This document shows, piece after piece, positions 17,220 to 24,875 of a stretch of 64,000 nt of DNA. The notes below the pieces were generated by a model. It did not search any database. It was not told the origin of the DNA and worked only from the letters and a program-made list of their open reading frames with translations. The stretch's first letter is position 1, and every line of letters begins with the position of its first letter. A program made the translations under genes and the position numbers. The DNA comes from Micromonospora cremea (GTDB lineage: Bacteria; Actinomycetota; Actinomycetes; Mycobacteriales; Micromonosporaceae), in the NCBI RefSeq assembly GCF_900143515.1, contig NZ_FSQT01000002.1, positions 3,225,501 to 3,289,500 on the forward strand, given 5' to 3'.

Positions 17220-17788
17220 CGAAGAGCCGCAGAGAGTCGGAGTTCGAAGGTAGCCCCAGCGTAACGATCATGTATGGGACTGGTGTGTTGGCGCCATCGG
17301 GAGGGGTGCCTGGGAGCTTCGCCGACGTGTGCAATGCGTTCATGTCCGCCGGCTGCGACGCCCCGGACTGCCGCCTCGACCAAGGCTAGCCACTCGTGCT
17401 TGCGCCAGCCCGCGGGAGCTCCAGATCCCCAGCCAGCCAGAACCAGGTCAGCCGTTTGAGCCGCGGCCTTTAGTCGATGGGTTAGCGCCTCCAGATCCAC
17501 CTTGCCAGCCACATGAAGCAGGTCGCTAGTCGACCGAGTGGGCTCGTCGATGAGATTGACGATGGCGACGGAGCCGGCACACAGCACGCCCGCCAGGACT
17601 TCCAGGTTGCGCCAGGATGTGGTGTCCCTCGCTGCTCGTAACGGTGGATTACACAGCACAGCGAGCAGACGACGTTCGGTTGGGGCCGATGGGCAAATAG
17701 GTGCTGGGCGCAGGTGATCCTCGCTGATCCCTCCGCTAGTCACGGAAAAGATCTTTCCATGCTTGGGCGCGCTGCCTTTGGACGCCAC
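17153..17788 (-). CDS. DUF1643-like protein
   Basis: 211 residues from a GTG 9 bp after the GntR stop. The middle (RLLAVLCNPPLRAARDTTSW, LEVLAGVLCAGSVAIVNLID) and QTADLVLAGWGSGAP have the layout of DUF1643 proteins, where an Asn-Pro turn, a VNL strand and a late W-G strand recur. DUF1643 is common on mobile elements and has no assigned biochemical role. It probably forms an operon with the upstream GntR regulator. The C-terminal ~40 residues (SAALRWSVIGKHSPDGET) are not family-like and overlap the truncated ORF at 16968-17219. Confidence 0.6.
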   Translation of the reverse strand: MASKGSAPKHGKIFSVTSGGISEDHLRPAPICPSAPTERRLLAVLCNPPLRAARDTTSWRNLEVLAGVLCAGSVAIVNLIDEPTRSTSDLLHVAGKVDLEALTHRLKAAAQTADLVLAGWGSGAPAGWRKHEWLALVEAAVRGVAAGGHERIAHVGEAPRHPSRWRQHTSPIHDRYAGATFELRLSAALRWSVIGKHSPDGETIPTRAVRV

Positions 17789-17796
17789 AATTCTCG

Positions 17797-18051
17797 TCAG
17801 CCTCCTGACTGTCTGGCGACCCGGTCGGCCACGAAAACGCCTAACCCTTGGTGGCCGTACAACTCTCCGGTCTCAATGAGGATGGTCACGGCCTGGCGAA
17901 CGGTCGACTGGCTGCCCACCTCATACATCTCGGCTAGCGCCTTGGTGGACGGCAGCTTGTGGCCGGGAGGCCACTCCCCGGAGGCAACGCGCTCCCTTAT
18001 GTCGGCGATGATCCGCCGGTAGTGCGGCTCGAATTTCCGTGGTGCGGGCAT
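17797..18051 (-). CDS. Short GntR-family transcriptional regulator (winged helix only)
   Basis: 84 residues that are just the GntR DNA-binding domain: HYRRIIADIRERVASGEWPPG, KLPSTKALAEMYEVGSQSTV and RQAVTILIETGELYGHQGLG. No ligand-binding C-terminus follows, as in many actinomycete plasmid-type GntR proteins such as KorSA-like regulators. It is divergent from mini-cassette B across a ~350-bp gap and lies upstream of the DUF1643 gene. It could control both. Confidence 0.85.
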   Translation of the reverse strand: MPAPRKFEPHYRRIIADIRERVASGEWPPGHKLPSTKALAEMYEVGSQSTVRQAVTILIETGELYGHQGLGVFVADRVARQSGG

Positions 18052-18061
18052 GCGAAGTACT

Positions 18062-18173
18062 CCCAGCTAGGCCCACATATCTGATCACGGCAGCCAGGAG
18101 AACTTCAAGCGCAACGTTGACCTTACCAGCAATGTCGGTAGGGTGCGAAGGCGAGGAAAGGCCCCAGCTAGGC
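18062..18173. promoter_or_regulatory. Two identical 11-bp motifs upstream of GntR gene
   Basis: cccagctaggc occurs at 18062-18072 and again at 18163-18173, in the same orientation, 101 bp apart. The first is 11 bp upstream of the GntR start codon. Their placement in a divergent promoter region suggests operator half-sites, possibly for the GntR protein itself. The 18052-18300 interval holds no gene that I can support. Confidence 0.4.
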
Positions 18174-18300
18174 ACTGTGGTCCCTGCCTTCGTCGGAGCA
18201 GCAGTTACCGCCAGCGCGGCTACCCGACTCCGGGACCGGTGGGCTGCTCCGACGCCGAACATGTCTGCTCGGCTGCCTGTCAGCGACCGAGCAGGAAGCT

Positions 18301-18398
18301 GGCCCGGGGTGGGTGCTGGGCTCCGGTCGGTACGGACGCGTGGTCGTACCGACCGACCCCGCCCGCCTCGGCGCCGCAACAACCGTTGAAGGAGGGCC
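18301..18398 (+). promoter_or_regulatory. Structured leader of mini-cassette copy B
   Basis: The two conserved blocks (18301-18327 and 18358-18376) are identical to those of copy A. Between them ggtcggtacg (18325-18334) pairs perfectly with cgtaccgacc (18345-18354) around a 10-nt loop. The primary sequence of this hairpin differs from that in copy A although both fold. ggaggg at 18389-18394 is the Shine-Dalgarno for the ATG at 18399. Confidence 0.55.
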
Positions 18399-18653
18399 AT
18401 GGACTCGACCGACGAGTTCCTCGGCGAACTACCCCTACCGCCCCACGTCACTGCCGAAGACGCCACCTTCGCGGTTAAGGCCGTCACCGTGCACGTCGCC
18501 AAGCAGTGGCCCGACGGCCTGCGGTGTCGCAACGACCGCGCACCCCACCCCTGCCGGCTGCACCGTTGGGGTCGCCGGGTCCTCGACCTACGCGGCCTCA
18601 CCGACCGGCAGATCCGCACGCTGCTCGCCGAGCAGAATGCGCCGCAGCCATGA
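18399..18653 (+). CDS. Mini-cassette gene 1, copy B (84 aa, unknown)
   Basis: The homologue of 10754-10999. It shares the opening MDS-D-LGE-PLP, VTAED, and the Cys/His stretch GLRCRNDRAPHPCRLHRWG, then LRGLTDRQIR. Conservation of the Cys and His residues in both copies supports a small metal-binding protein. It overlaps gene 2 by ATGA. Confidence 0.75.
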   Translation: MDSTDEFLGELPLPPHVTAEDATFAVKAVTVHVAKQWPDGLRCRNDRAPHPCRLHRWGRRVLDLRGLTDRQIRTLLAEQNAPQP

Positions 18654-18913
18654 TCTACGTGACCGGGGAACGTCTGCACCCACACCACGCCCGCATTGCC
18701 TCCTTCGACACGCGCTGGCGCGGTCTCGACCCCGCCCAGGTGCACGACTACCTCAACCGCTTAGCCGACGAACTCGAACGACTGCACCGCGACCTGACCA
18801 CGGCAAACACCGAGGCCGAACGCATCCGCCAGGCGCTGCGGCAGTGGCAGTCCCGGCACACCGGCTGCCGCCACACCAATCCAGGTTCACCGAACGGTCG
18901 GTGGCAGCGATGA
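18650..18913 (+). CDS. Mini-cassette gene 2, copy B: DivIVA-domain-like protein
   Basis: 87 residues, almost the same as 10996-11259: GERLHPHHARIASFDTRWRG, LDPAQVHDYLNRLADELERL, then the coiled coil TTANTEAERIRQALRQW and HTGCRHTN. The near identity at DNA level over the last 170 bases indicates recent duplication or gene conversion. Coupled to both neighbours by overlaps. Confidence 0.75.
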   Translation: MIYVTGERLHPHHARIASFDTRWRGLDPAQVHDYLNRLADELERLHRDLTTANTEAERIRQALRQWQSRHTGCRHTNPGSPNGRWQR

Positions 18914-19173
18914 CCTCGCCCCGCTGGATCATTCACCTCCCCACCACCCTGACCAGCCTCGACGGGCCATCGCCCTCGCCGCAGCCCTACGCGACTCGCT
19001 CGGCCACGTCACCGCCATCGACTTCGGCGAGACCACCCTCAGCGAGGAGGATCAACAGTTCCTGCGTGCCCGAATCTGGTGTGACGCCAAGCTCGACGGA
19101 GCCGGCCGCTGTCGACGCCGCGACGACCACGACGGCTCCTGCGGGGCCACGGATGAGGGCCCACGCCGGTAGC
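18910..19173 (+). pseudogene. Mini-cassette gene 3, copy B, one-base deletion
   Basis: The first 19 codons equal copy A (MTSPRWIIHLPTTLTSLDG). Then one G is missing near 18966 (gacgggcc versus gaaggggcc), which throws the frame. Restoring it gives LAAALRDSLGHVTAIDFGE, SEEDQQFLRARIWCDAKLDG and a stop at 19171. The GIY-YIG gene starts 8 bp later. Confidence 0.8.
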
Positions 19174-19181
19174 CTCCGGGG

Positions 19182-19592
19182 ATGCCCGACGCCACCCACG
19201 ACGACCTGCTGGCCGGCTTCACGGCTCCCCAGCCGTACACCATGGAGACCGTCGCCGACGCTCCCCGCGCCCCCGGCGTGCACGTGGTCCTCGACGGCGG
19301 CGTGGTCATCTACGTCGGCCGGACCAGGCGAGGTCTGCGGGATCGTCTCCGGCAGCACCTGACCGGCAACCGCGAGTCATCGGTGCTGCACGACCAGGTC
19401 GGACAGCTCCTCGACACTCCGCACAACGCGGCGTCGGCCGCAGACATCGCGGGCTGGCTGGGTCGGTGCAAGGTCCGATGGCAGGAGACCGACAACCCGG
19501 AGGGTGCGAAGGAAGCCTTGGTCCTAGCCCTGAAGCCACGCTTCAACCGGCAGATCCCCGGGCCCCGCCGCGCGGCAGGCGGCGGCGAGTAA
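19182..19592 (+). CDS. GIY-YIG domain nuclease
   Basis: 136 residues with a compact GIY-YIG module: GVHVVLDGGVVIYVGRTRRG (the GxH...YVGRT version of GIY...YIG), RDRLRQHL with the catalytic Arg/His region, and EGAKEALVLALKPRFNRQIP containing the metal-binding Glu and the late Asn. Small GIY-YIG proteins of this type nick or cut DNA in mobile elements and repair. It is the only intact copy of the nuclease attached to the mini-cassettes; remnants sit at 3.45 and 7.96 kb. Translation may be coupled to the cassette (8-bp gap). Confidence 0.8.
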   Translation: MPDATHDDLLAGFTAPQPYTMETVADAPRAPGVHVVLDGGVVIYVGRTRRGLRDRLRQHLTGNRESSVLHDQVGQLLDTPHNAASAADIAGWLGRCKVRWQETDNPEGAKEALVLALKPRFNRQIPGPRRAAGGGE

Positions 19593-19647
19593 CGGAGGCG
19601 GCAGCCAGCCAAAGGCCCTCGTGGGCCACCTACTGCGCTGACAACGC

Positions 19648-19875
19648 TCACTTCCGCCAGGCGGGGGCCATCCGCTCGGACATCTCGCGCGAGAACGTCC
19701 GCAGGTCCTCCCGGTTGACCGCCTGCCAGTCCGTCCGCCCGGGCGAGCGAAACCAGTGCCCGACGAGGTCGATTTGGTGGGCGAAGAAGGTCTCGTCCAT
19801 CTAGTACGGCAACTTGTCCCCCTTCGCCGGAAACGGGCACAGCCAGAACGGGCAGTCGTCGATGCAGGTGGAGCC
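19648..19875 (-). pseudogene. C-terminal remnant with in-frame TAG
   Basis: On the minus strand one frame reads STCIDDCPFWLCPFPAKGDK then LPY, TAG, and continues MDETFFAHQIDLVGHWFRS, GRTDWQAVNREDLRTFSREM to a TGA at 19648. The codon before ATG at 19800 is TAG where CAG would give a continuous chain. Too short and broken to assign. The downstream 50 codons could be a small ORF on their own. It is cut off at the left by the 202-bp repeat's flank. Confidence 0.45.
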
Positions 19876-19916
19876 CGGCTGAACGTCGTCAGCCTGGCGG
19901 CGGCTCAGGGTGACCC

Positions 19917-20118
19917 GAGGGACTTGGCCCAGCGATCGGCAGCCGCTGCGACGCGCCGGAGGCGTTCCACGTCAAGCACCGTCATCGGCTCCCCGTTCCT
20001 GTTCGACCTGCGCGCGCGCCAGGTCGTGCACCACTGCTGCCACCATCTCCCGCAGCCGGCGGAGCTCGCCCGCGGTGAGGCCGAGCTCGTAGCTGTGGTG
20101 ATGGCCCGCCCTGGACAG
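19917..20118 (-). repeat. 202-bp direct repeat, copy 2 (partner 16913-17114)
   Basis: Same unit as 16913-17114. Here the 137-aa gene is intact, while the helicase gene start that overlaps its end runs into unrelated sequence after about 23 codons (19914), so this copy of the helicase start is a stub. Confidence 0.9.
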
Positions 20119-20385
20119 CGCCGACCACGCGTAACCGGCCCGGGCGGCGATGTGCCGGCCAGCGTAGCGGTCAAGGACGAGAAATTGGGGCGACCGGGCG
20201 CGCATCGAAACGATCTCCGGGCGCGACCGCAGCCAGTAGTCGTCCATCGCGGTCTCCAACGCCAGCCGGAGCAGCCAGGCGCAGGCGCGCGGCCAAGCAC
20301 CACGTGTACCGCGCATGACGCTGGTCAGCAGCTGGTCGGCGGTGTCCAGGCAGCTCTGCGCCGAGGCGGCGGTCGGAGTGGTCAT
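19972..20385 (-). CDS. 137-aa protein between SMC-like ATPase and helicase
   Basis: Helical protein with SCLDTADQLLTSVMRGTRGA, RACAWLLRLALETAMDDYW, an unusual RAGHHHSYELG turn and a C-terminal helix (TAGELRRLREMVAAVVHDLA). I do not recognise the family. The R..HHH turn could be a HEPN-like or metal-binding feature but I cannot show it. Its start overlaps the SMC gene's stop (ATGA). Originally its end overlapped the helicase start by about 14 bases, which implies a tight three-gene operon with a joint function. Confidence 0.7.
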   Translation of the reverse strand: MTTPTAASAQSCLDTADQLLTSVMRGTRGAWPRACAWLLRLALETAMDDYWLRSRPEIVSMRARSPQFLVLDRYAGRHIAARAGYAWSALSRAGHHHSYELGLTAGELRRLREMVAAVVHDLARAQVEQERGADDGA

Positions 20386-22844
20386 CGCAACTCCTCGACG
20401 AGGCGGCGGCAGTCACGGACGAGCACCTCAAGATCGAACGTTCCGGGCTTGTGTACGCCCTGCTTGCAGGCCTGGAACGCGTCACCGGCCCACCCGCCGA
20501 ACCTGTTGAGCCGGCCGAGAACCTTGCCGCCCTGGTGCAGGTCACCGAAGAGCGCCAGGGCGGCCACCTGGTTGAGCGTCAGCGCCTTCTCGATGAGCTC
20601 CTCGACGTCGCCGTGCCGTTCGCCGCGGCTGATGCGCTCCCGTCGGATCCGCTCGTGGCACGCCGCCTCCAACGCCGACCGACAGAAGCCGGACACCAGC
20701 GGGTAGCGGGCGTTGTCGGCCAGCCCCTCCGCCTTGAGGATCGCGGTGGCATCGTTGAGGTACCGCTCGATCGGGTCGCTGTTCTTCCGGATCTCGATCA
20801 CGGACTCGTCGCGCCGGGTGACCGCCCAGATGGTGGCCTCGATGCGCAGCCGGCGGATCGCTTCCGGTAGCCGGTTGTCGTGGGTGAACACCACGACCTG
20901 CCGGCTCTGCGCCAAGCCGGCCAGCACCTGCGCCAGGCCGTCGACCTTCGACGGGTCCATGCTCTGCACCGGGTCGTCGATGATGACGAACCGGAACGGG
21001 CTGTCGTCGGCGCACGCGCGGGGCAGGAACACGGACAGGCCGAGCGCCTGGAGCTCGCCCTGGCTCATGACCGCCATCGCGGATGTCGTAGTGCCGTCGA
21101 CCTTGGCCGGGAAGGAAATCTTGCGGCGGTTGTTGATGCCGTCGAGCCGCATCCCACTCAGCTCGACGTTGCTCTCCTGACGCAGCTCGTCCCAGATCTC
21201 CTGTGAGCGCTGGGCGAAGGGCTCGAACCGCTGGTCGCGCAGCGCGGTGATCGCGCTCCGCAGCCAGTCCCGGGCGGCGTTGACCCGCTTCAGCTTCGCG
21301 TCGTTCTCGACGCCGGTGCGGGCCCGGTTGAGCCAGTCCTGCAACGAGGCGGCATGCTCACGCCAGGCGTCGTGGCGCTGCCGCAGCCAGGCGCTCGTCC
21401 TGTCCTGCACCGCCGCGAACGCCTCGACCAGCGGCGGATACGCCGCCCCTAGGTGCGCCGCGAGTTGCTCGGGGGTGAGTTCGGCAGCGGGGGTGCGCAG
21501 CTCGTCGGCCTTCGTGCGGAACCGCTTCACCGCCTCCGGCTGGTCGAGGGCGGCGGCCATCGCCTCCAGGTCGTCGATGCTGACCCGCCGGTCGAGATCG
21601 AGCAGCCGCGCGGCGCGGGACTGCGCGTCCTGCAGCCGGCGGTGCGCCTGGTCAACGGCGACGGTGTCGCGCTGAAGCTGATCCAGAGTGTCGCCGGCAC
21701 GAGCGCGCCAGGCGGCATCCAGTGCTCCGCTGCCGCAGACCGGACAGAGGCTCTCGCCGTGTTCGTCATGAAAGGCGACGGCCATCCGTAGCACTTGGGT
21801 CGCCTGGTCCGCGGTGCCGGCGCGGGTGGTGGAGAGCTCCGCGATCTGGGCCGCCGCGGCGGCGAGCTCGTTCGCAACCTCGATGGCGTATCCGTGGTCG
21901 GGGAGAGCGACGGCGACCACGCGGCGGGCCGCCACGGCGAGCGGGTCGTTGGTGTCGCTTCCGGCGTCGGCGAGTAGCTGGTCGAGAGCGTTGAGATCGA
22001 CGGTTCGCTTCGCCAGGAGCGCGGCGATGGCCTGCGCCCGATGGTCGTCGACCCCCACGAGCGCCGTACGCAGCGCATCGCGCGCCGTCTTGACCGACGT
22101 GATCTGCTCGTTGAGCTCCCGTCGGACCCGCATCAGCCGCTTGTCCGCCTCGACGACCGGATCCATGCCGAGGATCGGTGCGAGGGCGTCGAAGAGGCCA
22201 CTGGGGGTGGAGGTGACGAGGCGGCCGAGATCGCTCGCGGTGAGGAAGGGGCGGTACGTGTCGAGTGGCTCGCGCCAGCCCATCTCCGCCGTCTCCGTGT
22301 AGCGCTCCCCGTCGTCCGTCAGGACGCTGCCGATGCCTTGGTGGGCCTGGGTGTGTTCGTCGTGCCAGTTTCGCCGTACGCGAATGGGCTTGTTGGCTCC
22401 CTCGGCGCGGAGCTGCACCTCGACCTCGCAGGGCGACCCGCAGTGCAGGTTGCGCCAGCCGTCCTTGAAGACGCTGTTGCGGTCGGCCCAGCGGGCGCTG
22501 TCGCCGGTGAGGGCGAGCTCGACGGCCTCCGCATAGCTGGACTTGCCGGAGCCGTTACGGCCGACAACGAGGGTGAGCCCGGCGTGCGGCTGGAGCCGGA
22601 GAGCCTGTTGTGGACCGACGCCCCGGAAGCCCGCGACGGTGATGGACTCCAGGTAGAGCGGTCGCGGCCGTGGGCGGAGGGCGGGGTCGCGCTCCGGGAG
22701 GTCGACGGCCTCGCCGGCGAGGACTCCGTCGAGGGCGGCGTCGCCGACGTAGGCCGCAAGGACGAGGTCGATTACGTCGTCGGCCACGTTGCTCTCAGCC
22801 AACCGGTCGAAAACCTGGTCAAGTAGGGATTGGTCCCAGGCCAT
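20382..22844 (-). CDS. SMC/RecN-like ATPase with zinc hook
   Basis: 820 residues from the ATG at 22844, which has ggaaggga 7 bp before it (a further in-frame start upstream lacks one). Walker A GRNGSGKSS is at residues 95-103, after an N-terminal ~60-residue helical extension. A CPVCGS hook lies near 367 inside coiled coil, and SQGELQALGLSVFLPRA is the signature motif. Walker B is VIIDDPVQSMDPSKVDGLAQ near 618, followed by a D-loop and VVVFTHDNRLPEAIRRL. The C-terminal ~170 residues are a separate helical domain. It resembles SMC proteins of defence systems (Lamassu/RecF-like). It heads the leftward operon and shares a 94-bp divergent promoter region with the seven-gene operon. Confidence 0.85.
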   Translation of the reverse strand: MAWDQSLLDQVFDRLAESNVADDVIDLVLAAYVGDAALDGVLAGEAVDLPERDPALRPRPRPLYLESITVAGFRGVGPQQALRLQPHAGLTLVVGRNGSGKSSYAEAVELALTGDSARWADRNSVFKDGWRNLHCGSPCEVEVQLRAEGANKPIRVRRNWHDEHTQAHQGIGSVLTDDGERYTETAEMGWREPLDTYRPFLTASDLGRLVTSTPSGLFDALAPILGMDPVVEADKRLMRVRRELNEQITSVKTARDALRTALVGVDDHRAQAIAALLAKRTVDLNALDQLLADAGSDTNDPLAVAARRVVAVALPDHGYAIEVANELAAAAAQIAELSTTRAGTADQATQVLRMAVAFHDEHGESLCPVCGSGALDAAWRARAGDTLDQLQRDTVAVDQAHRRLQDAQSRAARLLDLDRRVSIDDLEAMAAALDQPEAVKRFRTKADELRTPAAELTPEQLAAHLGAAYPPLVEAFAAVQDRTSAWLRQRHDAWREHAASLQDWLNRARTGVENDAKLKRVNAARDWLRSAITALRDQRFEPFAQRSQEIWDELRQESNVELSGMRLDGINNRRKISFPAKVDGTTTSAMAVMSQGELQALGLSVFLPRACADDSPFRFVIIDDPVQSMDPSKVDGLAQVLAGLAQSRQVVVFTHDNRLPEAIRRLRIEATIWAVTRRDESVIEIRKNSDPIERYLNDATAILKAEGLADNARYPLVSGFCRSALEAACHERIRRERISRGERHGDVEELIEKALTLNQVAALALFGDLHQGGKVLGRLNRFGGWAGDAFQACKQGVHKPGTFDLEVLVRDCRRLVEELR

Positions 22845-22862
22845 GCGGGTCTCCCTTCCAGG

Positions 22863-22906
22863 CGTAACCGTAAGTAGTGTTCCCGGTAGCAACAATCCTG
22901 GTTACG
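22863..22906. promoter_or_regulatory. Inverted repeat in the divergent promoter region
   Basis: cgtaacc (22863-22869) and ggttacg (22900-22906) are a perfect 7-bp inverted repeat with 30 bp between, centred in the 94-bp gap between the SMC gene and the rightward operon. A single repressor dimer or looping site here could switch both operons. No other copy is evident nearby. Confidence 0.4.
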
Positions 22907-22938
22907 GGGGATTGCTGGGAAACACTGGAACTTGTAGC

Positions 22939-23748
22939 ATGCTCGATGTGGCTGAGTCCATAGAGAACCTCGAACGTCGGATCGACGACCTGCGGGCGGC
23001 GGTCCGGCGGGCGGTCGTGGCACGCGACCAGGCCCGAGCCCGGGCCCTGCGCGCCGAGCTACGGTCCGCCGAGCGCGATTGGGAGCGGGCCCTCACCGAT
23101 CTGGCTGACGACACGCCGGACGCCGGCCAGCCGGCGGCGGATGAGGCGCCTCTGGTGTCGGTGCGCGATCAGGTCCACCACGCTCTCACGCTCCTGTCCG
23201 CTCCCACCGCGCCGAAGCTCATCGCCGAGGTGCACAACGCCTTTTTCGGCGCCGCCGGTCCTGGCCTCGCCGCAGCCAAGCTGACCCACCTGCGACGCGA
23301 CGAGGAACGCTCGTTTCGCACCGCGCGGCACTCTCGGCCCTACTACCTCTGTTCGGCGCTGACCGCCGAACACCTCGCGCCGGCCCGTGGCCTGCTCGGC
23401 GTGTCAACCTGGCCGCTGGAGCGGCGCATCATCAGCCCGCTCAGCCCCCGGGTGGACTTCCTGACGGCCGCCATCAAGGTCGCCGAGCAGGTCGGGCGCA
23501 TGCCGGAGCGGACCCTCACGGTGGCCCGTCTGCTGCGCCGGTTCGCCACCAGCATCCCCGGCGCGGTCGACGGGCACGAGGCCGCGGATCCGGCGATCGT
23601 CATCAAGGCCGCTCATGCCGAGCTGGAGGTGCACGCCGACGCCGACCGGGCGCAGCGCGTCGCGGCGGCGGACCGCGCGCGAGCCCAGCTCGACGAGGCG
23701 GAACAACTCTTTGGTAGCCGGCTGAGGGTCATCAGGGGGCTGGCATGA
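22939..23748 (+). CDS. Coiled-coil protein heading the rightward defence-like operon
   Basis: 269 residues. The N-terminal ~60 are a strong coiled coil (ESIENLERRIDDLRAAVRRA). The rest is mixed, with LLSAPTAPKLIAEVHNAFFG, RTARHSRPYYLCSALTAEHL, and LLGVSTWPLERRIISPLSPR. It looks like a winged-helix-style regulatory or adaptor domain but I cannot assign it. A second helix-rich segment ends the protein. No Shine-Dalgarno is obvious before ATG 22939, so the message may be nearly leaderless. The stop overlaps the next start (ATGA). Confidence 0.7.
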   Translation: MLDVAESIENLERRIDDLRAAVRRAVVARDQARARALRAELRSAERDWERALTDLADDTPDAGQPAADEAPLVSVRDQVHHALTLLSAPTAPKLIAEVHNAFFGAAGPGLAAAKLTHLRRDEERSFRTARHSRPYYLCSALTAEHLAPARGLLGVSTWPLERRIISPLSPRVDFLTAAIKVAEQVGRMPERTLTVARLLRRFATSIPGAVDGHEAADPAIVIKAAHAELEVHADADRAQRVAAADRARAQLDEAEQLFGSRLRVIRGLA

Positions 23749-24875
23749 CCAGCACCAGCCAGCGGCTGGCCGCGATCCGGGGCGGCGTCGAGCCCGCCCG
23801 GCACAACGCCCGCACCATCGCTGCCCTCACCGGGAACCCGGGCTGCGCCCGCCGCGCCGTTCTGGACTGCGCCGGGGTCGACAAGCAGCGCCTCGCCGCG
23901 TACGTCGACTACCCCGCCCGGTTCGGCCAGTCGCAGTTCGCCATCACCCGCGGCAACGTCTTCGAGGCGCAGGTCAAGGCTAACGGCTGCGCCGAGCTGC
24001 TCGGCCTGCTCCGCGACCTGCTCGACCTGAGCGTCCCTGAGGTGTCTTACGACGACCTCGAATCGGTGGCGGGCCGGGAGAGCCAGGACGTGCGCTACTC
24101 CCGAGCGAAGGCCCTGCTGACTCGGGCCGCGGCCCAGGCTGACGGCGCTGGCACGCTCTTTGACCACCCGCTGCTGCGGCTCGAGGTTGCCGGTCAGCAG
24201 GCCTACCTGGAACCCGACCTGATCGCGTTCCAGCACGACGGCCTCTTCCACGTCGTCGAGATCAAGTCGTTCGCCGTCATCGACGGGCAGGCCGACTCCG
24301 GCAAGGTGGCCGCCGCAGCCACCCAGGCCGCCGTCTACGTGCTCGCCATGCGGGAGATGCTCGGTGAGGCCGGCTACGACCCGGACGTCGTGTCCCACGA
24401 CGTGGTGTTGGTCTGCCCCCGGGACTTCTCCAACCGGCCGATGGCCGTCCGGGTCGACGTGCGCAAGCAACTCGCCGTGGTACGCCGGCAGCTGACCCGG
24501 ATGACCCGCGTCGACGCCCTGCTCGCCGAGTTGCCCGCCGACTTGACCTTCGATCTGGCGCCCGACGACAAGGGCGTGCCCACCCGCTCGCCCGCCTCGC
24601 TCATCGCCGCCCTTGAAGAGGTCGAGGCCCGGTACTCGCCGGAGTGCCTGGCCAGCTGCGAGCTGGCGTACCTCTGCCGGCACGAGGCCCGCGGGTGCAC
24701 CGCCGCCCTCGGCAAGGCGGCCCTGGAGGAGATGGGCGGCATCGACCGGGTGGAGACGGCCCTCGCTATCGCTCGTGACCAGCGGGCGCCCGCCGCGGAC
24801 CAGCACGAGGCCGCGGAACTGCTGCGGGCCGCCGCCCGACTGCGGGCCGAGCTGATCAGCGGGGTGGCCGGATGA
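23745..24875 (+). CDS. Cas4/RecB-like PD-(D/E)XK nuclease with cysteine cluster
   Basis: 376 residues. The nuclease core is seen as QAYLEPDLIAF (catalytic Asp, about residue 157) and HVVEIKSFAVIDG (E-x-K, about 172), then AAAATQAAVYVLAMREML with the conserved Gln of the RecB family. The C-terminus has SPECLASCELAYLCRHEARG followed by C, and an N-terminal GCARRAVLDC, so four or more Cys could hold a 4Fe-4S cluster as in Cas4, AddB and Dna2. Such enzymes are single-strand exonucleases. It overlaps both neighbours by ATGA, and the helicase it may serve is encoded three genes downstream. Confidence 0.85.
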   Translation: MTSTSQRLAAIRGGVEPARHNARTIAALTGNPGCARRAVLDCAGVDKQRLAAYVDYPARFGQSQFAITRGNVFEAQVKANGCAELLGLLRDLLDLSVPEVSYDDLESVAGRESQDVRYSRAKALLTRAAAQADGAGTLFDHPLLRLEVAGQQAYLEPDLIAFQHDGLFHVVEIKSFAVIDGQADSGKVAAAATQAAVYVLAMREMLGEAGYDPDVVSHDVVLVCPRDFSNRPMAVRVDVRKQLAVVRRQLTRMTRVDALLAELPADLTFDLAPDDKGVPTRSPASLIAALEEVEARYSPECLASCELAYLCRHEARGCTAALGKAALEEMGGIDRVETALAIARDQRAPAADQHEAAELLRAAARLRAELISGVAG

